Source of the DNA: Sepioteuthis lessoniana
Lineage: Eukaryota; Mollusca; Cephalopoda; Myopsida; Loliginidae
Direction: 5' to 3'
Assembly (NCBI GenBank): GCA_963585895.1
Contig: OY757934.1
Span: 38,516,758 to 38,580,757 of the forward strand
DNA: 64,000 nt
How positions within the stretch are numbered: position 1 is the stretch's first letter; each line of letters opens with the position of its first letter. Made by a program: the position numbers and the translations under genes. The notes under the pieces were generated by a model. That model did no database searches, was not told where the DNA came from, and saw nothing but the letters and a program-made list of their open reading frames with translations. Shown piece after piece: positions 11,936-23,215 of this stretch.

Positions 11936-12945
11936 CGCATACGTAAACTATAACATGCATACGTAACTATAACACTCATACGTAAACACCCACATGCATA
12001 CGTAACTATAACACGCATACGTAACTATAACACTCATACGTAAACACCCACATGCATACGAAACTATAACACTCATACGTAAACACCCACACGCATACGT
12101 AACTATAACATGCATACGTAAACACCCACATGCATACGTAACTATAACACGCATACGTAACTATAACACTCATACGTAAACACCCACATGCATACGTAAC
12201 TATAACTATCATACGTAAACACCCACACGCATACGTAACTATAACACGCATACGTAAACACCCACATGCATACGTAACTATAACACGCATACGTAACTAT
12301 AACACTCATACGTAAACACCCACATGCATACGTAACTATAACACGCATACGTAAACACCCACATGCATACGTAACTATAACATGCATACGTAACTATAAC
12401 ACTGATACGTAAACACCCACACGCATACGTAACTATAACACTCATACGTAAACACCTACATGCATACGTAACTATAACACGCATACGTAACTATAACACG
12501 CATACGTAACTATAACACGCATACGTAAACACCCACATGCATACGTAACTATAACACGCATACGTAACTATAACACTCATACGTAAACACCCACATGCAT
12601 ACGTAACTATAACACGCATACGTAACTATAACACGCATACGTAAACACCCACATGCATACGTAACTATAACACGCATACGTAACTATATCACGCATACGT
12701 AAACACCCACACGCATACGTAACTATAACACGCATACGTAAACACCCACATGCATACGTAACTATAACACGCATACGTAACTATAACACGCATACGTAAA
12801 CACCCACACGCATAACTATAACACGCATACGCGTAAACACCCACACGCGTAACTATAACACGCATACGTAGCCGGGCTTAACCTCATAAAAGTGCATCCA
12901 TACGTAAACTATAACACGCATACGTAAACACCTACATGCACTCAC
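11925..12945. repeat. 19/20-bp satellite array
   Basis: Roughly fifty units alternate between a 19-bp type (CGTAACTATAACACGCATA) and a 20-bp type (CGTAAACACCCACATGCATA). The mixture of unit types suggests a higher-order repeat. Both ends carry the motif GTAGCCGGGC(C/T)TAACCTCAT. Minus-strand frames rich in 'VTYACGCLRM' are satellite translations. There are no unique spacers, so this is not CRISPR. Confidence 0.95.
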
Positions 12946-13219
12946 ACACATACAACCACACATAAACGAAATCCCAACGGTTTTTTGTCTGTGTTCTTTC
13001 GTATTTTCGATTTTCAGTTCATTCCATCTTCTTAACTGCCTGATGGTTGTTGTTTTTGCAAAAAAACTCCATGAAAACCCAGGTCGCTGACTATTTTCCA
13101 TGGATTAAATATATATATATATATATCTAATATATATTTATTATCTATTATATATATATACGTAAATGCTCTATCATTGATATTGAGCACTATTTAACAA
13201 TACTAAAACATTTGGTCCT

Positions 13220-13253
<34 letters not shown>

Positions 13254-13255
13254 GA

Positions 13256-13745
13256 GTGTATATATATAACACTTAATACGTACATTGGTCATACAACACC
13301 CACACTCTCTCGTCGCTTTACGTGCCACCTCTCCGACATTAGCGCTATAAAACAGCATCTAATCACAAAACATAACAAAGACACTAATTCAAATCACCTG
13401 ATATAAGAAAGATACAAACTGACAATACAAAAATCATGTATAAAAATAACAATAAAAACCGTTCACAAATCCACAAAGCAATAACTATGAAAAATAAAAA
13501 ATCTACTATAAATAAAATAGGATTCACCAAAAGTATAAACATGTTAAACATATTCTATAAGTCACCACCCCAACCCTAATAGAATGACCCAACCCCATCT
13601 ATAATATAGAAAGAAATACTCCGAATAAATATGAATAAAACTCACAGCAACAAACGATCTAACACAATCCCTGAAGATGACCAGCGAAGAGGTCGAAAGT
13701 TCTTGGGTTAATATAGGGTACCTTCTTTACCAACTTGAACTAGAT
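13256..13745 (+). mobile_element. Penelope-like element, 3' GIY-YIG end
   Basis: The frame ending at 13406 reads 'NTYIGHTTPTLSRRFTCHLSDISAIKQHL', which fits the GIY-YIG endonuclease of Penelope-like retroelements: a Y-IG-T motif, then an LSRR basic stretch. In Penelope-like elements this domain follows the RT and nicks the target (family knowledge). The RT is absent; a (TA)n run lies immediately upstream. The sequence to about 13745, ending 'GAAGATGACCAGCGAAGAGG', looks like the 3' UTR. Fragment only. Confidence 0.65.
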
Positions 13746-13849
13746 ATATGAAGACTAGTAAGAAGACTCGAATATCTTCACTTAAAGATTTTTAAAATAC
13801 CTGAGGTATTCAACCAAATACGTTTATATATTTATATATATATATATAT

Positions 13850-13953
13850 ATATATATTAGATTTATATATTTATAATTTTAATGCCATGCAATTTAGTCT
13901 AATTCGATGGCATTAAAAAAATTAAAAACATAATATATAAATCTAATATATAT
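13850..13953. repeat. AT-rich palindrome, MITE-like
   Basis: TATATATTAGATTTATATAT at the left returns inverted at the right, and TTTTAATGCCAT (left) pairs with ATGGCATTAAAA (right), around a loop of about 18 bp. Non-coding. It is followed by (TTA)n at 13967-13993. Confidence 0.6.
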
Positions 13954-13956
13954 ATT

Positions 13957-13993
<37 letters not shown>

Positions 13994-14446
13994 GCTCTAT
14001 CCTAGATATTGGGCACTCTCCATATTATATTGCACTTGGTTCGCCACAAACCCACAAAGTAATTTAGTGACAACCAAAACTGTTATATATATATATATAT
14101 ATATAGTGGCATAAAACTTGTTAACGATCCCTTTTCACTTGATTTTATTTAGTTTCATTCTTTGAAATTTCCCTGAAATAATTGTGAAATAAAGCATCCC
14201 TCAAATAATAAATAGAACATTAATCAAAAAGTTATTTTTTAAATGCTACTTTTACACCACCATATGTCTGTTTCTCTGCAAGGCATGGCAGGTTTTAACG
14301 CAGTCTTTTTTTTTTCCAAGACCGGTTTCCCTGCCAAGACCAAAGAGCTCAGCTTACCCTTCTATCTACTCATAGCTAGATTGCGAAAAATTGTCACTAC
14401 CCTAAGGATTAACGGAAAGTTACGTAAACTGCCTCACCCAGGGTGG

Positions 14447-14646
14447 AGGTGTCCTCGTGGTGTAATGGTTAAAGCGCTGGACTGCGGAATCGTAGTAAGC
14501 GAGTTCGAACTCAACTCGCGATATTAGGTTCACTTTCGGACAAATACCCTTGGGAAAGGTAAGAATTCCCTTATCTAAAAGGGTCGATTTGACATTAAAT
14601 AACCCAAGAAGGTTTATATGCCATTAAACAAACAAACAAATAAACC
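14447..14646 (+). mobile_element. SINE-A copy
   Basis: The tRNA-like head 'TCCTCGTGGTGTAATGGTTA' contains an A box, and 'GCGAGTTCGAACTC' a B box. The head most resembles glutamine tRNA ('TGGTGTAATGGTTA..CTGGACT'). The body has 'ACCCTTGGGAAAGGT', and the tail 'CATTAAATAACCCAAGAAGG' ends with (AAAC)n. A tRNA gene is ruled out by poor anticodon-stem pairing and the absent acceptor stem. Confidence 0.9.
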
Positions 14647-15074
14647 TTATATGAGTGTAACTTCTACGCCAAAAGCAACTATAATCTATGTATCTATCGA
14701 CATATCTGTATGTGTGTCAGAGAGGCAAGGAGTAAATTTTCATAAGTGTGGATGTGAGTGAAGCAGTGAGTCCATATCCTGACGCATGTTATATTAGAAA
14801 TTATCATTGTATAATGTCCGATCTGAATATTTGTATTCACCATTGAATTCCCTACATTAACAAGCTAGGAGATTATGTAAAAAAACATTCAGTGTGTAAA
14901 CGTTTTTCTATTATTAGAATACGTTCCTTCTTGCAAAAGGCTAGACACTCAGTGAGAACCTAACTCTCCAGTAAAAACCTTGTAACCTATCTTCCAAACT
15001 TTTTAGCAGATGTAAGGTACTCGGCGGATATATGTTAATATGTATATACATATATAGGTATATCACTTACATAG

Positions 15075-15590
15075 ATACACCAGCTCATTGGCCCAGTGGG
15101 TAGAATGTTCACAAATGGCCTGAGAGACCAGGGTTCAATCTCAGTTCGAGTCATACTAGGAGAAAATGGTAACTGATAACTTTGCTTAACACTCAGCATT
15201 ATAAGGTATGGATGAGGGTAGAGTTGGGCAATCTAGAAAAAGGATTAGCGTCCCTTATACCTCGTTGCCCGTGGTGTAACTGTTATCGTCTTAGGAAATG
15301 GACACGGCGACACGAGTTCAAATCCTGGACGAGACTGATTGCATTTCACATTGCACTAATACCCTTGGGAAAGTTATGAATCCAAGTATGGGTAAATAGT
15401 AGGGCAGACTAGGTTCTTCATTCTTGGTGAGGCAACTAGTCTAGGAAAACTCTGAATTCAAACCTGTTAAACTCCGCTTAAAAAATTGACCTTGTGTCAT
15501 ATCCTGCCCGAGCGGAGGGGTTGGCAAATCTCGGTGTAATAGCTAGTGAAAAGAGAGCCTTCGGGTCACCCTCTACTACGGTCACCAACT
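15075..15590 (+). mobile_element. SINE-D copy, split by SINE-C
   Basis: The head 'TTGGCCCAGTGGGTAGAATG' (A box) and 'CAGGGTTCAATCTCAG' (B box) are followed by 'CTTAACACTCAGCATTATAA'. After the SINE-C insertion (15264-15528) the body resumes at 'CTCGGTGTAATAGCTAG' and 'GAGCCTTCGGGTCACCCTC'. A second tRNA-headed SINE family, independent of A and C. Confidence 0.8.
15264..15528 (+). mobile_element. SINE-C nested in SINE-D
   Basis: Complete plus-strand SINE-C from 'TGCCCGTGGTGTAACTGTTA' through 'CACGAGTTCAAATCCTGG' (B box) to the tail 'GAGCGGAGGGGTTGG'. It interrupts the SINE-D word C(T)ACACCTCGGTGTAG; only about 4 bp (CTCG) looks duplicated. Confidence 0.85.
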
Positions 15591-15611
15591 TATATAGATA
15601 ATTTACTAGTT

Positions 15612-16105
15612 TGGTTTGGTTTTCTGGCATATCCTCCATTGTTGGTTATTTAATGTCAAATCCTGTTTTTAAATATATCATTTGTAAACACATTTTAGAT
15701 GCACACAGTTAAAGGATAAAACAGTTCTATTTCTAACAATTGAATTTAGCATAAGTCAACAAAGTTAAATGCTTCCATGTATTGCTATGAACAACTAACA
15801 ATTCAATTCAACATCAACCATTAGCTTACACACAGTTAAATAATCAAACGGTTCTATTTCAAACAAGTCAATTTAGCATAGGTTATTTGTTTCCACTTAG
15901 TTTAAATGTCAAATAGTTCTATTTGATTCATAGATAGGACTCTATCCGGTGCAACCCCTCCAGACCAGAGTGGACCTGAGAGCAATCTCAATGAAAGATT
16001 ACTTTGTATTGCGCAAAGCTCCAGCATTCCTGGAACCTCACCATCAGATTGTCATATCCAGGACACTAGTTGGGAGCGGGGACTTAACCCTGTGTAGGGA
16101 TACAT
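15612..16105 (-). mobile_element. SINE-B copy
   Basis: Minus strand: tail 'GGTTATTTAATGTCAAATCC', degenerate 55-60-bp units, 'TAGATAGGACTC', 'GACCAGAGTGGACCTG', 'CCTCACCATCAGATTGT' and 'ATATCCAGGACAC'. It abuts the ATC-repeat end of LINE-2f at 16107, so one inserted at the other's edge. Confidence 0.85.
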
Positions 16106-16106
16106 C

Positions 16107-17033
16107 ATCATCATCATCATCATCCCATCGCACAATTAGAACAGATATTCCTGACCCTCTCTCACCACCTCTCCCTATCGTCCATTGCTTCCGGCTGTTA
16201 TTCAGGGTTACATCCCGTATCGACACAGAGCTGCTGTATGTAGGTTCGAACTGGTCGTCCTGCCTTTGCTTGTCCATGTGAAGGGGTCCACAGGAGTACA
16301 TCCCTTATGAGCTCGTCCCTACTTCTCCAGCAGGGTCCCGCATGTCTGGTTCGTCAAACTTTGATAATTTTCATGATGGGTAGTAGGTGGCCATACAGCT
16401 GCTGCTTTGTGGGGTGCTGCCTCCAGGAATTGTTCAATATTGCTCGCAGCATTCTTGTGTGGTTTTTCTCCATTCGTTTAGTTAGCGTCCATGTAGTGCA
16501 TCCATATAGCAGTATCGACACGGCTGCTGCTTGGAAGAAACTGCGTTTTATTTTATCGGTCAGGTCTGACTTCCATATGATCGATAGGCCATCGATAGCT
16601 GTCCTTGCCTTTGCTAGACGCATGTTGATGTCTGTCTCGGTTGATGAGACACTGCTCCCTAGGTAGCTGAACTTGTCTACTAGTTTCAAAGAGCTAGCGT
16701 TTTGTGTGGAGATATCGCCTGTTTGATAAAAGCACATATATTCCGTCTTAAGTGCATTGACATGTAGGCCTATGCCTGCAGCCGCTCGTTCCAGACTATG
16801 TAGCAGGATTTCAGCTTGGGCGTGTGCATTTGCCAGAAGCTCTATGTCATCGGCGTAGTAGGCGTCGGTAATTGTTTTTGCGGGGTACATTCTGCTTCTT
16901 TCCTTTGTTAGCTTGAAACAGTTTTCTTTGATTTTATCAATTGATGTTCTAAGCACATAGTCTCGACAGATGATAAAGTGGTATAGGGCTAATGTGTCAC
17001 CATGCAGTACACAGTCAGTGTTATCTAAAGCCC
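16107..17033 (-). mobile_element. LINE-2f (RTE-like), antisense, 5'-truncated copy
   Basis: The 3' end is the (ATC)n run at 16107-16124 (GAT on the coding strand), and the copy runs to about 17033. It contains the second half of the RT, including the catalytic YADD, then the C-terminal region. The frame is closed by the stop described for 16354-16956 and by further damage downstream. Confidence 0.85.
16354..16956 (-). pseudogene. RTE-like reverse transcriptase fragment, 200 codons
   Basis: Longest open piece of the antisense LINE-2f. 'ITDAYYADDIELLANAHAQAE' at about residues 30-50 holds the polymerase YADD with both aspartates. 'HVNALKTEYMCF', 'FSYLGSSVSS' and 'RSFFQAAAVSILLYGCTTW' follow in RTE-like order. 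Compared with the copy at 3972-4412, a few residues are missing after 'KRMEK' (LDG lost). The frame ends at TGA where the other copy has AGA (…KV-stop-RTRHAG), a nonsense change. There is no N-terminal RT or endonuclease, so it cannot be active. Confidence 0.85.
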
Positions 17034-17039
17034 CAGCTG

Positions 17040-17350
17040 ATTAATTTATTTGTGTGAGTATAAAAGTATTTATATATGCGTGTGTGTGCGTGTGTGTGTA
17101 TATATGTGTGCGTGCGCGCGGATGAGCGTGATTAATAGGCAAGTCCTACACAGTGTTAAAAATCTAGACTATTTGTGAGGATTAACCACGAATATAAAGA
17201 TCACACTTATTTCCCAACAACTGATCATGTCATCATGAGAAGTATATATACATATATATGAGTGTGTGTGTGAATCTGTGTGTGAATCTGTGTGTTTTTT
17301 TTTTTTTTGTGTGTGTGTGTGTTTGGTTGTGTGGATGTGCGTAGGCATGT
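17040..17350. repeat. TG-rich low-complexity region
   Basis: Interrupted (TG)n, TGTGTGAATC repeats near 17265-17295, and a short poly-T. No gene seen. Confidence 0.7.
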
Positions 17351-17359
17351 ATATATTTA

Positions 17360-17482
17360 ACTATCCTTGCGCACAAGTAGGAGGAAACACAAGGTCAATT
17401 TTTTTACAGGTTTGAATTCAGAGTTTTCTTTCTCCTAGACTGGTTGCCGTACCGAGATTGAAAAGCTAGTCGGCCCACTCTG
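17360..17482 (-). mobile_element. SINE-C tail fragment
   Basis: 'AACACAAGGTCAATTTTTTT', 'ACAGGTTTGAATTCAGAG' and 'CTCCTAGACTGGTTGC' match the SINE-C 3' half; the head half is missing. It is joined directly to the antisense LINE-2f relative at 17484. Confidence 0.7.
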
Positions 17483-17483
17483 G

Positions 17484-19270
17484 TGTGTCCATGTGTAGTA
17501 GTCAATGAGATATCATTGCTCATAAGTTCGTTCTTATCTCTTCAATAGTGCCCAGCATGTCTTGTTCGTCTTACTTGGATGGTTTGTGAGATGGGAGATA
17601 AGGGGGCGTATAGCTGTTGTTTGGGGAGGAGTTGCTTCCAGGATTTGTTTAAAACAGCATATAACATTCTTATATAGATCCCATCAAGCTTCCTTGTGGT
17701 GCATCAATACAGTAGTACATACTCGCCCCAGTTTGGAAGAAACCCCGACTCATTTAATCAAAGAGATCAGATTTCCGTTTGAATGACATCCTGTCAATAG
17801 CTATCCACACTTTCCCTATAAGTAGGTTCACATTGCTTTCAGAAGATAAGATATTGCAGCCGAGGTACGTGAACTGATCAATTAATTTCAGAGGCTTGTC
17901 ACGTAAAATCTTATTTTAAACTCATGAATTTTTATCACATAGAGGCCAATGCCTCTTGCTACTTACCCTGATGTATACAGCAAGGATTCGGCTTGGGCAG
18001 GTGTATCTACGAGAAACACTGGATCAACTAGCTGCTTTGTCTGCATCTATTATTGTTTCCGTGGAATATCTTCTGTTTCTTGTGCTTTTTTTTAATATAA
18101 AATCATTTTCTTTCATTAGATCTACTGATGTTTGTCGTAAGTAATATAGGCAGATTAGAAACATTAATGATACAAATGTATCTTCAACGACTATGTCAAA
18201 GTCAGCGTTGCCTTTTGGTGAGTCAACCATTGCTTTCGTGTTTTTGTAAAGTATCATTATCACGGCAACCATTTTACTGGGGCTGTAGAATACACGGACT
18301 GCTTCTCTGCAGAAGAGTAAGAACCCCCGACCCACCAACGAGTGTCCTGGATATGACACTAAACAATCTGATGGGGAGGTTCCAATGATGCTGGAGCTTT
18401 GGGGAATGCGGAGTACCCCTTTATTGCCATTGCTCCCAGGTTTACTTTGGCCCGTGGTGGTAGCACCTAATGGGGTCCTATCTATGGGTTAAATTGAACT
18501 AAACTGCATATTTATGCTAAATTGAATTGTTTGAATTAGAACTGTTTGACTAAATTGAATAGCTTGAAAGAGAAATGTTTTGACTATTAAGCTATGTACT
18601 TACATTTAAACTGCGTACTTATGCTAAACTGAATGGTTTGAAATGGAACTGTTTTTGACATTGAAACTCTACTTACACTGAACTGAATTATTTAATATAG
18701 AACTGTTTTAAGATTTAAGGGTGTGTAAACAAAATCTATACTTATACTAAACTGAATTAGCTTAATTAGAAATGTTTTTGACATTCAAACTGCGAACTCA
18801 TGCTAAACCGAATTGTTTGAAATAGAATTGATCATTTGTTTAAAAATAGGATTTGGCATTAAATAACCTACCAAGGTTGATATGCCATAAAACTCAAACG
18901 ACCAACCAACCAGTCGTGTTTCGTTTATAGAAAACGTTCCATAATCGAAGAAATACCTTGTCAAATTTCGTTCCAAACTTCAGGAGGTATTTTCTCAAGG
19001 TGTCAGCTTTTCTGCTTTTAGTTTTTCTTGGTTTTTATTTCTTTTCTTTTTTTATTACTACATCTAGTTCTTTTCTCATAAACTGTCCAAGCTTGATGTC
19101 TAGTTGGCCATTGACATTTTCTTTTGAAGGCTTTATACGTGGTATCGGGAGAGTTTCTTAGTAGATTACTGAAATATTCTCTCCACTTCTGAATACATTC
19201 TTCTTGACCGGTAGAAGATTTTCACTTAGGTGGGGGGAGGCTTTTCTTTTCACTAACCTCACAAGTGTCT
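17484..19270 (-). mobile_element. LINE-2f relative, older antisense copy split by SINE-B
   Basis: 17484-18270 matches the RT and C-terminal half of an RTE-like element in the same order as the copy at 40.7-42.8 kb. The catalytic region reads 'RRYSTETIIDADKAAS', where intact copies read 'DADYADD', so the active-site aspartates are lost. After SINE-B (18277-18913) the upstream RT part continues to about 19270 ('CTTCAGGAGGTATTTTCTC' is also near 42206). All frames are broken. Confidence 0.75.
18277..18913 (+). mobile_element. SINE-B nested in LINE-2f
   Basis: Begins 'CTGGGGCTGTAGAATACACG', with 'GAGTGTCCTGGATATGACAC', 'ATCTGATGGGGAGG' and 'CTATCTATGGGTTAAAT', then six or so 55-60-bp units and the tail 'GGTTGATATGCCATAAAACTC' with (CCAA)n. 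Target-site duplication unclear. Confidence 0.85.
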
Positions 19271-19379
19271 GCCATGCTACTCGTGATTATTTATCTTCCA
19301 CCGAATTTCTAATATCTATTTGATCTATTGTTGCTATTGTTGCTGGGCTGTCTATGGTAACCAACCTTACAAACTTTTA

Positions 19380-20165
19380 AAAATGAGTGAAGTGACACAG
19401 GAAAGACAAGGATAACAAAACGAGATATTAGGTTTTAACAAAGTTGCCAGATTTATTATTTCGAGATAAATTTAACAACGCTAATCAAAGTGTTTTGAAA
19501 GTCTCTACCGGTAGAGCTGTTGATTTGTCGTTGGTCCAAGCGGTGTCCACTACTCACTGACTAGTGTTGTCAGTGCATTAGGTTATCGGTTCATAAACTA
19601 GGGGGTTGTAGGCCATGGGGATTGTAGGCCAGGAAATACGGTCTGAGGTGCGAGGCGTCGCAACACAGGGCTGTGCGAAAATATTACTCCAGAAGTCGCT
19701 GCATCAGGCTGGTTGGTCTAGAAGTGGCTCGTCCTCTAAGTTATATTGCCATGAAAGACTTTCTTGCTCTGAAAAAGGCAGATTTGTGTAGCTGAATCCT
19801 GAAAAGAGCAGTAAAAAGCAGCTAAGTTTTCTGGGCTGGTGAGTCTGCTACGACGAGAGTCGCTGCATCGGGTTGGGTGATCTGGAACTGGCTGGTCCTC
19901 TAAGCTGGATTGGTGAGAAAAACCTTCTTGCGTTGGAATGTGCAATTAGAAACAGCTGGACAGCTAAGGCCACTGGGTGTTGCTGGATAAATCAAGGTGG
20001 TGGCGTCAGGTTGCGAAAGGAACAGTCACACCCTTTCGCCTCGTGCCTTGCCTTCTACCCAACAAGCGATGTCATCTATGACTTCTGCTTATAGCGAAGC
20101 TGGTTGCTTCTCCACTGACTTCGAGTACATCAGATTTTGGCAGGAATACCTCGCTTTATTTTCTG
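19380..20165. repeat. unassigned sequence with a 166-bp-spaced direct repeat
   Basis: 'AGTCGCTGCATCAGGCTGGTTGG' in shortened form at 19691 recurs at 19857 ('AGTCGCTGCATCGGGTTGGG'). The following about 100 bases are similar ('GCTCGTCCTCTAAG' / 'GCTGGTCCTCTAAG'). More GC-rich than its surroundings. The minus strand carries AATAAAT near 19450, so an antisense LTR is possible; no second copy in this window supports it. Confidence 0.4.
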
Positions 20166-20371
20166 TTATTCAATGAAACTGTGCAGTATATAACCAAAAG
20201 CCGAACGAATATTACTTGCTATATGTAGCAGTTAGAAAATATCTCCGAAATAATTCACAGAATTAATGGTCTTGGAAATAGTTTTTGGTTTGTAATGGAA
20301 AATTCTGTTCACTGACGACATCGAGATCATGAAACACTAATACCTTAGGATTCTGACGCGGGTAGCTAGTA

Positions 20372-20372
20372 G

Positions 20373-20447
<75 letters not shown>

Positions 20448-20581
20448 CATATATATATATATATATAATCAAACATACAAACAAATGAATATATTTATAT
20501 ATATCTACCCTCCAACACATATATATATATATTTATATGCATATATAAATATATGTATATATTCATATATCTATCTATCTA

Positions 20582-20627
<46 letters not shown>

Positions 20628-20660
20628 AACTCACGTTCATATATATATATATATATATCG
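20372..20660. repeat. (TA)n/(TG)n microsatellite cluster
   Basis: TA runs at 20372-20416, 20451-20466 and 20584-20618, TG at 20416-20446, and ATCT repeats at 20570-20585. Overlapping frames of I/Y/H residues are not genes. Confidence 0.9.
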
Positions 20661-21116
20661 CCAAATTATATGAAGATAATTTGAGAAACCCTTCTTATAA
20701 GAAAATTAAACTTATCAAATTTAATCGTATTGTTATGTTATCTTTGTGAAACTATAAATATGTATTGCTATGGTCAGTAATCGACTGATAAAGAAAATTG
20801 AATCCATGATGTTGGTCATATGAATTTGAATAACGGAGCTCTTCTCGGCATAAAGAACGTAAATTTTGCGCGGTATAAAGATAATATCAAATATTAACCG
20901 AAAATATATGAATATGCAGTCCTCTAAAATTATTTTACAGCCCATATATATATATACAATTTTACCGAGCGATTTTCCCTGATTTTGTTGACTTTTATTT
21001 GGTTGGGAGGGTATATGGAGACACTTTGAGCTCTCGGCATAGTAATAAACAGTTCGATAGATATATGTGTGTATGTATATGCATGGATGTATGTCATGGT
21101 ATCTATATGGGGTAAG

Positions 21117-21357
21117 GGGTGTCTTCGTGGTGTAATGGTTAAAGCGATGGACTGCGGAATCGTCGTACGCGAGTTCGTACTCCAGTCGCGCTATTACGTT
21201 CACTTTCGGGCAAATACCCTTGGGAAAGGTATGAACCCCCTTATCCTCCCAGCTATGGGTTAAGTAGCACCACTACTGTTCTTCAAGGAGAATGGATTTG
21301 GCATTAAATAACCTACAAAGGTTGATATGCCATTAAACAAAGAAACCAAACCAAACC
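21117..21357 (+). mobile_element. SINE-A, full-length
   Basis: Complete copy: A box in 'TGGTGTAATGGTTAAAGCG', B box in 'GAGTTCGTACTCCAG', 'ACCCTTGGGAAAGGTATGAA', 'CTATGGGTTAAGTAGCACCA', and the tail 'GGCATTAAATAACCTACAAA' to 'GCCATTAAACAAAG' with (AAACC)n. Confidence 0.92.
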
Positions 21358-21360
21358 ATA

Positions 21361-21500
21361 TGAGGTAGCGGCCCACGGGAGCTTCGAGTAATGTTTAGCA
21401 AGCTTGACTAGCACACCTGCATGAGTGAGTTCGAGTCTCATTGGGTGCCATATTCATTCGACCTTGTACCACATCTTATTAAAAAGCATAGTAAATTACC
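21361..21500 (+). repeat. possible tRNA-headed fragment
   Basis: 'GCATGAGTGAGTTCGAGTCTC' looks like a B box next to an A-box-like 'TTGACTAGCAC'. Single copy in the window and directly upstream of SINE-D; could be the head of another SINE. Confidence 0.3.
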
Positions 21501-21502
21501 AA

Positions 21503-21760
21503 AGTACCGGCCCATTCGACTAATGGGTAAAATATTCGCAAATGGCCCAGGAGACTGAGGTTCAATCCCAGGTCGAGTCATACCAAAGACTAAAAAATGG
21601 TACTTAATACTTCTTTGCTTAACGCTCAGCATTATAAGGTACGCATCAAGGGTAAAGTGGAGCAATCCAGGGAAAGGAGTTGCGCCCTCCCCTACACATC
21701 GGTGTAGTAGCTATTAAAAAAGGAGCCTTCAGGTAGCCCTCAACTACGTTCGCTAACTTT
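21503..21760 (+). mobile_element. SINE-D, full-length
   Basis: A box near 'ACTAATGGGTAAAATATTCG', B box in 'GAGGTTCAATCCCAGG', then 'CTCAGCATTATAAGGTACGC', 'GGAGCAATCCAGGGAAAGG', 'CGGTGTAGTAGCTATT' and the 3' 'GGAGCCTTCAGGTAGCCCTC'. It ends in TTTACTTACTTTACTT. Confidence 0.88.
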
Positions 21761-21779
21761 ACTTACTTTACTTATATCT

Positions 21780-22340
21780 GTGTGTATGTATATGTGCATA
21801 GATGTATCTATGCGTAATATGACCAAACGAGGAGGGAGGGAGCAGTTCGCCTGTCCATCACCGTCCTGGCCAGCCAGTAGGTCAATATGAGTTTGAAAGA
21901 AGTGACCTTCAATAAATGTGAGGCAACTCACGCTGGAAAAGGAAACAGAAAATGACCAACCACGTCGTGTTTCTTAAGTTGAGTAGCTGTGCAGTTGGTT
22001 GATCAGAGGAATCTACCAGATTCACTCAGAGAAAGAGACTGAATACAGCGTTTCGTTGAGTCTGCTGTCACTCCTAGATCTGCAAGGATCTGGCCAAGTA
22101 GAATTCGCGCCGGATGTATGGAGGAGAGAACATATTAAAAGAAAGGTCCCGAGAAACACTCATCCCTCTACTGAGAGTGTGTTCATTCCTTCAAACCTTG
22201 AGTTCGACTTTTCTTCCTTTTTTTTTCCTTGTCTTTTGTGACACTGTCTCGGGCTCTGTGCAATAAACACAACATGTGGTTACGCAATGCACTGAGCAGA
22301 AGCACGGCGAAGCGGAGGCGTTCCATTACAATGTAAGCAT
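21780..22340. other. unassigned stretch
   Basis: No family recognised. An 80-codon frame at 21999-22241 has no recognisable domain. AATAAA occurs at 22262 after a T-rich run, so an LTR or transcript end is possible but unsupported. Confidence 0.3.
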
Positions 22341-23010
22341 GTATGTATGTTTGTTATCAAGCGATCTTATTTAATTTTTGTCTTTTGTTGTTTTGTTTTT
22401 GATTTATATTTTTGTAGCGGGGGCATATATGTATGAATGTATGTAAGTAATGATGAAATTTATCGAGTGATTTTCTCTAATTTTGTCAGTTTTTTTATTT
22501 GTTTTGTTTGTGTTTTAGAGGGGGTGTATGTATGTATGTATGTATATGTATGTGAAAGAGAATGAAATGAATCAGACAGAATATATGGAGAAAAATGTAA
22601 ACGGACGAAAGATATATATTTGGTGTTGTTAATGATTTATTTATTCATTTATTTATTTTTTGCCTACGCGTTTCAACTTCAAATTTTGCCTGTATACGAA
22701 AGCATTCTATCAAAAAATTATTTTAAATATGAGAATAAAAATAAAATAATCATAATGGAAAAATTTTTTCATGCAAGTTCCGAGTCAGTATCAGGGCTAA
22801 AAGTATGTATGTATGTATGTATGCAATTTTACTGAGCAATTTTTATCACATTTTGTTGGGGGGTTTTGTGGACTTTTTTCTATAGTATGTATGTAATTTT
22901 ACCGAGTGATTTTGTCTGATTTCTCTCTGGTTTTTTGTTGTTTGTTTTTTGTTGTTTTTTGCTTTGTTTTGTTCTCCTGTTTTTTCAATGTATGTATGTA
23001 TGTATGTATA
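22340..23010 (+). repeat. degenerate repeat of 'ATTTTACCGAGYGATTTT' plus (TATG)n
   Basis: A word like ATTTTACCGAGTGATTTT followed by TCTGATTTTGTT recurs near 22456, 22826 and 22890, with a relative at 20957. Each is followed by T/G-rich sequence and most are beside GTATGTATGT runs. Spacing is irregular (about 65-370 bp). Confidence 0.6.
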
Positions 23011-23215
23011 ACGTTTTCTGTGTCTAAAAATGCAAAGAATCTCGTAAATAGAACACAAAATTAAAGTATCCAAAAGGAAGTAAATAGAAACGGTGCACAA
23101 CAAATGAATTCTTAATTAATGAATCAGAAATAGAAATTAATTTTAATTTAATGATTATATTCTGAATTTACGTTGTTGTATGTATTGTACAAAACAAAAC
23201 TGAATCACTGTAGAT

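Noticed and set aside
11948..12484. Overlapping minus-strand frames with repeated 'VTYACGCLRM'
   Set aside because: Translation of the 19/20-bp satellite; no spliceable or conserved protein.
11925..12945. Short regular repeats resembling a CRISPR array
   Set aside because: Units are contiguous with no unique spacers, and the DNA is eukaryotic.
14447..14520. tRNA-like heads (also at the other SINE-A, C and D copies) as tRNA genes
   Set aside because: Boxes A and B are present, but acceptor and anticodon stems do not pair and each head runs into a SINE body.
18024..18359. 111-codon minus-strand frame
   Set aside because: Chimera of SINE-B and decayed LINE-2f RT (lost YADD); no gene.
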